Positions 8,445-16,600 of a DNA stretch of 17,054 nucleotides are shown here, one piece after another. The stretch lies in the NCBI GenBank assembly GCA_001275005.1, contig JWZX01002657.1, positions 1 through 17,054 on the forward strand. Reading direction: 5' to 3'. The notes below the pieces were generated by a model, which saw only the letters and a list, made by a program, of their open reading frames with translations, was not told the DNA's origin and ran no database searches. Positions within the stretch are counted from its first letter, which is position 1. Each line of letters opens with the position of its first letter. The DNA is from Chrysochromulina tobinii. Taxonomy: Eukaryota > Haptophyta > Prymnesiales > Chrysochromulinaceae. The translations under genes and the position numbers were made by a program.

Positions 8445-9134
8445 TCAGGCCTGCTCGGCCTCTGCACTGGCGTCAATGAGACCCCGACCTGTCCAGCCGA
8501 GGCGTGTGAGCAGCGTGCGCTCGGCCTCCGCCATCTCGCGGTGCTCCACGTCCCCGTCCTCATGATCATACCCGAGCAGATGCAGCACGCCATGGACCAT
8601 CAGGATGCGCAGCTCGTCGCGCAGCTCGTGCGCGCGTTCGCTCGCCTGCCGCCGCGCGGTGTCGATCGAGATGACGAGGTCGCCTAGGAGCTGATCGTCG
8701 TCCATCGGGAACGAGAGCACGTCCGTCGGCTCGTCGACCGAGCGCCACTCGCTGTTCAGCTGCTGGATGTAGGGGTCGTCGCAGAGCGTGAGCGACAGCT
8801 GCTCGCCGTCGTCGAGCCCCGCGGCGGCGAGGAGCGCGCATGCGTCCTCCTCGGCGGCCACACTCAGACCGCAGCCCTCCGCGCCGCCCTGCTCGCTCAG
8901 CAGCACGCGGTCGAGCGGCACCGGCAGCTGGTCGAACTCGAGGGTAGGCACCTCAGTGTCCTTGCCGGAGCTCTCGTCCACGAGAAGCAGCTGCGCATTC
9001 ACGAGGAGCTGCGTCGAGCTCGCGCGCCGGCCAGCATAGTAGTCGCTGCGCAAGCCGACGTTGCGCAGCGATTTCGAGCCCGGGAAGCAGTGGAGCTTTG
9101 GCAAGCCTGCCAAGAGCAGCAGGACGGTCCGCAT
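8445..9134 (-). CDS. ybeY: Endoribonuclease YbeY (rRNA maturation factor), plastid-type
   Basis: A 229-residue single-exon gene. YbeY is a zinc-dependent single-strand endoribonuclease for ribosomal RNA end processing and ribosome quality control. The signature H-G-V-L-H-L-L-G-Y-D-H is at nt 8562-8594, giving zinc ligands H181, H185 and H191 (H-x3-H-x5-H). It is preceded by P-T-D-V-L-S-F-P and L-G-D-L-V-I-S, both typical of the family. The start is taken at ATG 9134, where residues 3-15 are hydrophobic (TVLLLLAGLPKLHC) and followed by F-P-G-S-K, a signal peptide with Phe at the cleavage point. The frame is open upstream without a better ATG. Residues 16-65 would be transit sequence and linker. 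Land-plant plastid YbeY carries an extra hydrolase domain; here the YbeY domain ends the protein. Confidence 0.93.
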   Translation of the reverse strand: MRTVLLLLAGLPKLHCFPGSKSLRNVGLRSDYYAGRRASSTQLLVNAQLLLVDESSGKDTEVPTLEFDQLPVPLDRVLLSEQGGAEGCGLSVAAEEDACALLAAAGLDDGEQLSLTLCDDPYIQQLNSEWRSVDEPTDVLSFPMDDDQLLGDLVISIDTARRQASERAHELRDELRILMVHGVLHLLGYDHEDGDVEHREMAEAERTLLTRLGWTGRGLIDASAEAEQA

Positions 9135-9267
9135 TATCCTCGTTGATGAATCGAAGAGCCGGAGCGCGGCGGGTAGGCATGAAACACGATCATGAACGGG
9201 GCGCGATGAACATGTAAAGGAGGGCCGTCGAACATTCTTCACCTTTTGGTTCACATCACGCTTGCAC
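9135..9267. promoter_or_regulatory. Short bidirectional promoter, ybeY / fibrillin
   Basis: Only 133 bp separate the ATGs of two divergent plastid-type genes, so promoters and 5' leaders must overlap. It holds two copies of an ATGAAC-like word (9192-9197, 9206-9211) and an AT-rich patch near 9233-9255. No TATA box is obvious. Confidence 0.5.
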
Positions 9268-10305
9268 ATGCTCGCCTCATGTCTCTGCGCACTGGTGGCG
9301 CTTCGGTCGTCACCACTGCAACCGGCGCTTCGGCCGGTGCCCCTTCAATGGGTGCGCTCACCGCCGCCGAGCCTCGTCGCGGTGCCCAGCACCGAGCTGC
9401 GCATCCGCACGGCGGAGCTGAAGGAGCAGCTCATCCAATCGTGCGCCGCCTTCAAGGCTGCGCAGAAGGCGGAGTGGGATGCCCAGGACGCCAAGGGTGT
9501 CGGCCCGCAGCAGGCCACGGGCGAGCGCCTCAAGTCTCCGCTCAAGGCAGAGGGCTTTGGCAATGTCGAGGTCTCTGCCGAGAGCGAGCGTCTCGCCGCG
9601 GCAAAGGCGGAGACGATCCGGCTGATCGAGGCGCTTGCCACACGCAACCCCACGAGCGCGCCCTTTGATGGCTGGCAGACGACCGAGGGCTGCGCGCTCG
9701 AGGGTACGTGGAGGCTGCTCTTCACGACGGGCGCAGACGCGACCTTCCGTCCATCGAACACATCGGGCACACCCAAGACATTCCAGCAGATAGATACCCG
9801 CAAGGGACTGTTTGTGAACTGCGTCGACTTTGCGAAGCCTCAGGGCAAGCTCGAGGGCTTCCGGGTCGTCGTCGCGGGAACGCCACTCTCGCAGACTGAG
9901 GTGTCGCTGAGCTTCAAGCGCGTCAAGCTGCTGCGTCGCTCACGGGTACGCCTACTGCGCACGCTTGTGATCCCGCTGCCGCCGGGTTGGCTGCTGCGCG
10001 GGATCGCGCGCTGGGCAAGCCGCGGCAAGGCGCAGCTGTCGAAGCGAGGCGCGGGCTTCGAGATGCTGTACCTCGACGACGAGCTCCGCATGCACAAGAC
10101 CTTCGACGGCCAGTACTTTGTGCAGCAGCGCGACGCGACTGAGACCTTTTACAAGAGCACGAATTTCGTCGTGCGCAAGGAGGAGGAGGAGGGCCTCTCG
10201 GGGCGCCAGGCAGCCGCGAGGGCCGCCACCGCCGCCGCGTACGGCAAAAAGAAGCTGGGCGCGTTGGGTGCGCCCGAGGGGTTCGTGTGGGGACCGACTG
10301 TTTAG
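9268..10305 (+). CDS. PAP/fibrillin (plastid lipid-associated) protein
   Basis: A 345-residue single-exon protein. The start is ATG 9268; the TTG two codons earlier is not a eukaryotic start. Residues 1-30 form a hydrophobic leader (A-S-C-L-C-A-L-V-A-L) followed by a Pro/Arg/Ser-rich stretch, fitting ER signal plus transit peptide. A helical region (about 45-115, Ala/Glu/Lys-rich) leads into the PAP_fibrillin domain. That domain has L-E-G-T-W-R-L-L-F-T-T at about residue 143, the lipocalin-like G-x-W opening, and ends with F-E-M-L-Y-L-D-D-E-L-R-M at about 265-276 and G-Q-Y-F-V-Q-Q-R, the classic second PAP block. Fibrillins coat plastoglobules and thylakoids and bind lipids or quinones; the subfamily is not resolved. 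The C-terminus after about 300 is basic and Ala-rich. It pairs divergently with ybeY. Confidence 0.87.
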   Translation: MLASCLCALVALRSSPLQPALRPVPLQWVRSPPPSLVAVPSTELRIRTAELKEQLIQSCAAFKAAQKAEWDAQDAKGVGPQQATGERLKSPLKAEGFGNVEVSAESERLAAAKAETIRLIEALATRNPTSAPFDGWQTTEGCALEGTWRLLFTTGADATFRPSNTSGTPKTFQQIDTRKGLFVNCVDFAKPQGKLEGFRVVVAGTPLSQTEVSLSFKRVKLLRRSRVRLLRTLVIPLPPGWLLRGIARWASRGKAQLSKRGAGFEMLYLDDELRMHKTFDGQYFVQQRDATETFYKSTNFVVRKEEEEGLSGRQAAARAATAAAYGKKKLGALGAPEGFVWGPTV

Positions 10306-10778
10306 ATCGGGGAGAGTGTACTAGAGAGGTCGGGTTACTAGAGGTTGGGTTTGTGCGTCAGCCACTGGGCTGTACGACGCCGGGACCCGTGCCGACCGGC
10401 GCGCGGCAGGCTTAGATGAGTCACTGTGAGCGACGCAGCGTGAGGACCGACAGTCGTTCAGATGAGAATTGAGAGTGACGCTGAGCCAGGACCCCGCGCC
10501 TCCGGCGCGCTCGTAGAGGTGTCGGGAGGTGGTATGACCTCGATCTGCTCTGGCCCACCGCCGGATTCGGGCTTACGGCTAGCGTTAGGCTAGCGTCTCT
10601 TGTGAAACAGAAACGGATCTGTCACTGTCTCCCATGGCATGTACCGGCTTTACACGACTCCAATTGAGCTCAATTTGTGCAAAGAATTTGGGACTCGGGA
10701 CCACCCACTTTAAGGTAAAAGTTGACAATATTAACACCGTTCATGCTATAGGCTTCACAGGAGCAGCACGCCAGCACC
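10306..10778. other. Intergenic region upstream of the glycosyltransferase
   Basis: A 473-bp spacer containing the fibrillin 3' end and the glycosyltransferase promoter. Visible structure: a 14-bp perfect palindrome AATTGAGCTCAATT at 10662-10675, about 105 bp before the ATG, and a short direct repeat of GCTAGCG near 10578-10593. An AT-rich stretch runs from about 10650 to 10745. No gene is seen. Confidence 0.55.
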
Positions 10779-12886
10779 ATGGAACATAGACCTAGCATGC
10801 CCTCTCGTGCGCATGCATTCGATCCAAGTTTCAAGCGACCACAACAACGACAAAGAAATCCGCGTGGAATGGCTGAGCCCAGGAGCGGCTCCATTTACGT
10901 TGCGCTAGGCGTGCTGTCCTCAGCGATCACGTACGAGACTGGCCGCAGCGTCGCCGGCAACTCACGCTCACGCCGCGACCGCGTGCGTGAAGCAGTCGCG
11001 CACTTCCCGGAGACGCTCGGGAGAACGGTGGTGCTGCGCTTCCTCTTATCTGCCAATATTTCGAGGCAGGCTCGCGCAGCGACGGTACGAGCTAACGATG
11101 CGCTCATGCTGGAAGCGCATGATGAAGCGCACACGTACAGGGACATCGTCTTCCTCAACATGACCGAGTCTTTTCACCTGTGCGCGTGGAAGAAGGTGAT
11201 TGCCACATGCCCACATCTGATTGCCCATCTGAGTGGGTCCGAACGTCCGATGAGTGTTGTGATGGGCTCGCTCGATACTCGCTCGACGTTCCAGATTCTG
11301 TGGTACCGTTGGGCCACGGCCACCTTCCCGAGCGCGCGCTACCTGGCCATCGCCGACGACGACGCGTACGTCCAGATCGCACATCTCGAGGCCGACCTGC
11401 GCCTCACCTCATCCATCGTGCACTCGCCGTGGGTGTTGCACGGCCTACTCATGTGGAAGGCCTTCTACATCGCGACGAGCCACGAGCCAGCGACCGAGTT
11501 TGGCGGCTGGCGGCCGACGGACTTCAAGGCGGCCGCACTGCGCGATCACATTGAGCGCTGCCGCCTGAGCCGGCTGCTGCACAATGCGAGCGCGGAGGCC
11601 CCGGCCAACCGTAGCTCGAGCACGTCGAGGAGCATGCCGAGCTCGAGTGCAAGCTCACATGCAGATGGTTCGCCCTCAGCAGGCGTAACTTCAGGCGTGG
11701 GTATGGCAGGGGGTGCGACGGGCCGGCGCAGCCATGGGCGAAGCCTCCGTACGGCGAGGGGGTTCGAAGCAACTGGGCGGGGCTCGGCTACTGGGCGAAG
11801 CCTCCGTACGGCGAGCCGCCATAGCGGGGGGCATAGTGGGCATAGTGGGGGGGCACGCCGCCGCTCATCACCCTCAAGAATCGCGCACGACCCATGCGCC
11901 AAGGTGCCCAAGAAGCTTCTCAACCGGCTGGACGAGCTGCATCGTGCGCCGCCTTACCCATTCGCCAACGGCCCCCTCATAGTGCTCTCCCGGCCTCTCG
12001 CGAGCCTGCTCGCTGTGGATGCCTACCCTGCGGAATGGTTGGCCAGCCTCGAGCGCACGCCCGTGCTCCAGTTCTATCGGCAGCGCGGCCGAGTGCCGTT
12101 TGTGCTGCGCAAGGACGCATGCTTCCCCGCGAGCTTCGATGCGGTCCTCGGCTGGTGGGTCTACCAGGTAGAGCTCTGATTGCCTCCCTGATTGCCTCTC
12201 TGATTGCCTCTGATTAACTATGATTACCTCTGATGACCTCTGATGACCTCTGACTACCTCTGATGACCTCTGATGACCTCTGACTACCTCTGATGACCTC
12301 TGATGACCTCTGATTACCTCTGATTGCCTCTGATTGCCTCTGATTACCTCTCGGCTGGTGGTTCTACCAGGTAGCTCTGCGCCATCGGCTGCGGCTAGCG
12401 CTTGTCGATTCGCCCTTCATGATCCAGCACCACCCCTGGGTTGCGTACCGACACGGCGCCTTCTCGAATGCGTCACTCATCCTTCACGAGCTCAAGAACC
12501 CGCGCAGCCCCGGATGGGCCTTCGCCCAGGCCCACGGCTCGGGCCCCTTCGTACCCACCCCGCGTGAGTGTGGACCTTGTGGAACATCTGTTAGTGGATC
12601 AACTGCACCACTGGCGCGAGCTGCGAGCGGCGGCACAGCGGCTGGCGCTCCTCGCCCCAGTGGTGCTCTGGTTGGGGGTGGGCTTGAGGCACTACCACTG
12701 GAGCGTGATGGCGATGACGGAGGGGACTGGGGCGGCATGCCCATGGGCTGGAGCACTGTCAGGAGAAGCCCGGTGGCGAGATGGGAGTGCTGCGGCCAAC
12801 GAAGCTCCGCGGAAGCCGTGAGAATGGCGTGCGACGAGCGCATTACGGAGCTGGCGCGGTGCGCTGGGCCGGGGGGTGAGGACTGA
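10779..12886 (+). CDS. GT31-like glycosyltransferase, two exons
   Basis: ATG 10779 lies in good context (CACCATGG). Exon 1 is 10779-12167 (463 codons), exon 2 starts at 12371 in the same phase, and the frame-2 reading ends at 12886 (634 residues). Motifs follow the beta-1,3-galactosyltransferase plan: strand S-I-Y-V-A-L-G-V-L-S-S (38-48), R-R-D-R-V-R-E-A (65-72), a Y-R-D-I-V-F-L-N-M-T-E-S block, and the nucleotide/metal-binding A-D-D-D-A-Y-V with D193-D195. Near the end of exon 1 come N-G-P-L-I-V-L-S-R-P-L-A and F-D-A-V-L-G-W-W-V-Y-Q, which continues across the intron into V-A-L-R-H-R and H-H-P-W-V. A Ser/Gly/Arg-rich insertion (about residues 275-370) interrupts the domain. No signal anchor is visible, so a 5' exon may be missing. 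The C-terminus after about nt 12563 is doubtful because another frame codes better. Confidence 0.65.
11735..11815 (+). repeat. Duplicated 24-bp segment in glycosyltransferase insertion
   Basis: TGGGCGAAGCCTCCGTACGG plus CGAG occurs at 11735-11758 and again, identical, at 11792-11815. The 57-nt offset equals 19 codons, so both copies read G-R-S-L-R-T-A in frame. Short GGGCATAGTGGG repeats follow at about 11829-11852. This marks the Ser/Gly/Arg-rich insertion as a slippage-prone, recently expanded linker. Confidence 0.85.
12147..12171 (+). repeat. Left copy of intron-bounding direct duplication
   Basis: A 25-bp segment containing exon codons for L-G-W-W-V-Y-Q and the CAG|GTAG donor. It matches 12350-12374 at 24 of 25 positions (one G/T difference, 12159 against 12362). 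The offset of 203 nt equals the intron length. Confidence 0.92.
12168..12370 (+). other. Glycosyltransferase intron made of a minisatellite (203 nt, phase 0)
   Basis: The donor CTACCAG|GTAGAG and acceptor TTCTACCAG|GTAG sit at equivalent positions of a direct duplication. Removing 203 nt joins W-W-V-Y-Q to V-A-L-R-H-R in frame. If it is retained, a TGA at 12177-12179 truncates the protein four codons later. The interior is almost wholly a 10-bp tandem repeat, pyrimidine-rich, which may serve as the branch/polypyrimidine region. Confidence 0.85.
12181..12350 (+). repeat. 10-bp minisatellite TGATKACCTC inside intron
   Basis: From 12201 to 12350 the sequence is fifteen 10-bp units in register (TGATGACCTC, TGATTACCTC, TGATTGCCTC, TGACTACCTC, one TGATTAACTA). 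Less regular units lie at 12181-12200. A three-unit higher-order pattern (two TGATGACCTC then TGACTACCTC) repeats across about 12231-12290. The unit resembles the CTCTGATTGCC at the exon-proximal end, suggesting growth from that seed. Confidence 0.97.
12350..12374 (+). repeat. Right copy of intron-bounding direct duplication
   Basis: Second copy of the 25-bp segment, supplying the acceptor CAG and the first bases of exon 2 (GTAG). Beyond it the two copies differ by a 2-nt indel (AG) and then share CTCTG, so the original duplication was about 30 bp. Confidence 0.92.
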
Positions 12887-13643
12887 CAAGTTGACGTCGA
12901 TGACGTTCGTCTTCGTTAGACGTTCGTCGGTTCTCGGCGTCGGTACGCAGGTGCGTTGGGTGTACTAAGACAGGTAGGTGCGTATAACGGCTATACGCAG
13001 TTATGCACCGCACGCCGCGTTTGCGCATGGACGCAAAGAGGTCGCGGCGCCGCGCGCCGGTGCCGCGGCGGTGCAAGTTCGCACCGTGCGGGTTTACGCA
13101 CCCCAGCTGGGAATTAACGCAGGAAGGCGCGTTCATTATGAATACACACAACACGTAAACGGCACCACTGTGAAGAGCTATACAGGACTCTCGGAATGAG
13201 AGAGCTGAGAAACAGCCATTGATAAAAGAGAAAGTGCGGCGAGACCCATGTTCACACGAGCCTGTGTAGATAGAAACCCTAAGAAGTGTGTGTTAGAAAT
13301 CACACAGGCGCACTTTCACATTCATACATGAAGCTTAGGAAGTCACTGTGTATCCGGATATTTCGGCCTGTTCACTTAAGGGGGTAGGTCAGCCCCTTAG
13401 TTTCAAGCTCACCGCAGGTGTGGTTGTGTTCAGTTAGGTGTGAATGAGGGCTCCCGCAGGCGAGCTGACCTTTCGGTCCGGCCGAGCATGCATGCATATA
13501 CCGCCCATATTACCATATCGGGTCGTAATTCGAGTCGTGATGAACGCTGAGTGCGTCCCGCGCTGAGTGCTTCGAGAAAGCTTCGAGAATCCGCTCTCGC
13601 GTCTCGTGCGCTCTGTCGTGTTGTTGTTGCTGTGTGTCTCCCT
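12887..13643. other. Intergenic region with several hairpins, upstream of long ORF
   Basis: A 757-bp stretch without a credible gene. It contains a direct repeat GACGTTCGTC (12902-12911, 12919-12928) beside a TGACGTC word; a hairpin with 8-bp stem and 5-nt loop at 12979-12999 (TGCGTATA / TATACGCA); a 6-bp stem at 13069-13086; a bulged stem at 13230-13317; a 10-bp palindrome TATCCGGATA at 13351-13360; a hairpin at 13377-13399 (TAAGGGG / CCCCTTA, 9-nt loop); and a direct repeat CGCTGAGTGC at 13545-13554 and 13561-13570. It could be a promoter, or the 5' untranslated or terminal part of a mobile element. A 73-codon frame at 12978-13199 has no recognisable features. Confidence 0.5.
13230..13317 (+). 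other. Bulged stem-loop, two 8-bp arms
   Basis: GAAAGTGC (13230-13237) and GCCTGTGT (13260-13267) pair with the contiguous sequence ACACAGGC-GCACTTTC (13302-13317). That gives an inner 8-bp stem with a 34-nt loop and an outer 8-bp stem with a 22-nt one-sided bulge. It is not a known RNA family to me; its function is unknown. Confidence 0.5.
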
Positions 13644-16600
13644 ATGGACTTCGTCGCAGTTCCTGCGGGCACGGCTCCCGTGGCCGCGCTGGCCCTTCGC
13701 GGCGCGGACCCGTCACTCTCTTTCGCGACGGGTGATTCCTTCAACACGACGTTGGGTGCCACGCTTTGCGTGATAGCTGGGGCGGCTGGGCAGATGGAGG
13801 CAGCCTACTCGAACGTGGCCGGCGAACTTGTGGGCGCGCTGTTCACGAGCGACCCTGCTGTGCTCGACACCGCCACAATCCTGGCCGTCATCAGCCCGCT
13901 GAAGATGCGCGTTGCCTGGCTTCAGCTTCTTGCCGATGGGCTGGACGATGCTGCCTCCCTCACAAGCAAGCGGTTCCGGTACGAGCGGGATTCGGTCCTG
14001 GCTGGTCTCGACTATGCCGCCCTAGCCGGCGGCTACCTGGTGTCCGCCGCCGATATGTTCCCGACTGAAGTGCCTGCGGGCGCGATGGGTGGCGCCGGTA
14101 CTTTGTGGATTCGCTCTACCACCATCCGGTCGTTCGCCATGCCCGTGCGCGGCCAGCCCGGCCTCTACAGCTTGGCGCCGCTGGCTGACCTCTACCGACT
14201 GACGCCGGGTATCTTCTGCACGGCTGATCGCGACCTCCCGGGGTGCACGTTTCGGCTCGTGCTCGAGGAGTCGCAGAGACGGGCGCAGGACGCACGCATG
14301 CCGTATGCCTCGGTGACGTCGTCGAGCCCGATGAACACGGCCCGTGCGGCGGCGCAGGCGTTCGTCGCGACTACGCCCCCGGGGCGCGACTGGGAGCTTC
14401 TTGGCCCGAACGGCATGCTAGGTGATCTCGACCGGCGCTCGCTGGACTGGGCTGACCGCTGCTGCATGGCTGGAGGCGCCGCACAAATCGGAGCCGGCGG
14501 CGGGCGCGCCTTCCTTGAGGTCGTATGCCGCCGATTTGACGAGCTCCGCCTTGCGCTGCCGTCCCTGCACGTGGTGCTCGATGGTCTGCTGTCGTCTCAG
14601 GCTATCACAAACGAGCTGGCCGCTTTGGCTACCGGCTGCTTCAAGCCAGCTCGGGGTCTGCCCGAGTCCATCCAAGACCTGGTGGCGATCGAGGACGCGT
14701 GCTTCAAGCTCATATTTCCCATGGAGGAGCACCACCTCCTGACCGCGACGCAGCGCGTTGCCTGGATATGCAGCATGTTGCAGGACGCGCACGCGCGCGG
14801 CGGTGGCGGTGGCGGCGGTGGGGCGTCGTCCGGCTCGGGCGAGCCCTCCGACCCTGGCACCATGACCTTGATTCGAGCGGCCCTCTCGTCGCCGGCGGCG
14901 CGCGTCTTCTTCACGGAGCTACGGGCGCTTCTGGACGCTGCGCCGCCCAACTCGCTCACCATCTCGCGTAAGCTCACGAGCAGCCCGATTGCGTTCATCA
15001 AGCGGATGGGGACGGGCGTCGCGCCGCCCGCCTCTACACGTCCACGCTGTGGCGCGACGAGTTCGACCGGGCATCGCTTTACGTGGTGAAGGACAAATGG
15101 CGCTACAACCTCAGCATGCGGCTTGCGGCGGACAAGTCCGGCAAGGTCAGGCAGACGGCTGAGAAGTGGCGTATCGACGCGCTCACGGCCGCGGCGATCG
15201 CGGACTAGGGACTACCGCTTCGACGAGGTGGATTGGTTCGGGCTCATCTATGACGTGCGCGGGGTCCAGGGCGACACGGACTTCGTGCGGGCGCCCGCCG
15301 AGATCCATTTCTCCGAGATCGACCACTTCACGAGCCTCGAGATGGTTGTCAAGCGCATCGAGAACGCACTCTCTCTCGACTCCGCCGCGACCAACTCGCT
15401 CTCGAGCGGCGTCGACAAGGCGCACGAGTACTTCAAGGACAACTGCAACTCCGAGCTCACGCGCGCGGATGACATCGATATCATCCAGACCTTCTTCAAG
15501 GAGATGTGGTCCTCGGTGCGCGAGGAGTGGTACCCGGTCGTGTCGGGACGCGCGCCGCTCCAGACGTTCCCCGACGTTGTCATTCCCCGCAGCTCCTCCT
15601 GCTGGGGTTCGCTCGACGTCGCGGACGAGGATAGCAAGCTGACCAAGGCGCTCATCAGGAGCAAGGCACTATCGAAGGTGCTAGGGCTCGCGACCTCGCG
15701 TGTCTCTTACCCAGCGGGAATGGCGCGCCCGAGCGGTGCGGGCTCGTCTCGCTCAGCGCGCTCGCGCTCGCCCTCGCCCACTGCCGGGCGGGGCAGCCGT
15801 GACGACGCGGGCGGTGGGTCGCGCTCTCCACGGACGTCGACCTCGCCCCGGCCGGCCGACGACGACTTCTACAGGCCAGGGGTCGCCCCCAACCTGGAGG
15901 TGTTCTGGAAGAACGGCACCGACTTCTCTTTCTCCGCCAATGGCGTGACGGTGATCCCGGCGCAGGCGGCGCTCGCCCTGGGCGTCGCCAAGGGCAAGGT
16001 CTGCTGGCCGGTGGTCGCCTCGCTCAGGCGCGACCCCGCTGCGCGGAACAGGTACTGCCAGACTCGCGGGCATGCTCGCTGCGTCAGCGGCGAGGCTCAC
16101 GTCCAGTCGGCCGAGATGCGCGCCTACTTCGACAAGCTCTTCAGCGGGAAGAAGAGGAAGGATTTTGAGCGCGGTCGGGACCTGGACGGACCCGACCGTG
16201 ACTACACGTCCAAGGGCAAGGCGGCCAAGCTGGCGAGCGAACTTGAGGCCGAGCTGCGGGCCATCCCGCCCGGCTGGCCGCCGGCGCTCGGCAAGCTGGG
16301 CGAGCGCATGGCGTTCCCGGATGGCGCCCACATAGTGCCTGGGTACAACTCGGCCGAGCCTGATGTCGATGAGGTGGACTGGTCGATGGCGGCTGGCGCC
16401 TGGCATGACGACGACGCGGCCGGGTCGAGCGGCGAGCTCAACGCGGCGGCGGCCATGCTCAGCCTGGGGGCGGCCAAGGGCGACGGCGCGTCACGTGGTG
16501 GGGGGAAGGGCGGTGGCGGCCGCGGCGCCAAGGGGGGAGGGAAGGCGCGAGGCAGGGCCGCCAAGGGTGGTGGCAAGGCGAAGGCCGCGGTGGAGGCGGG

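Noticed and set aside
11759-11771. GGGTTCGAAGC resembling a tRNA B box
   Set aside because: It lies inside glycosyltransferase coding sequence with no A box or cloverleaf around it.
12181-12350. CRISPR-like array
   Set aside because: The 10-bp units are directly adjacent with no spacers; it is a simple minisatellite within an intron of a eukaryotic gene.
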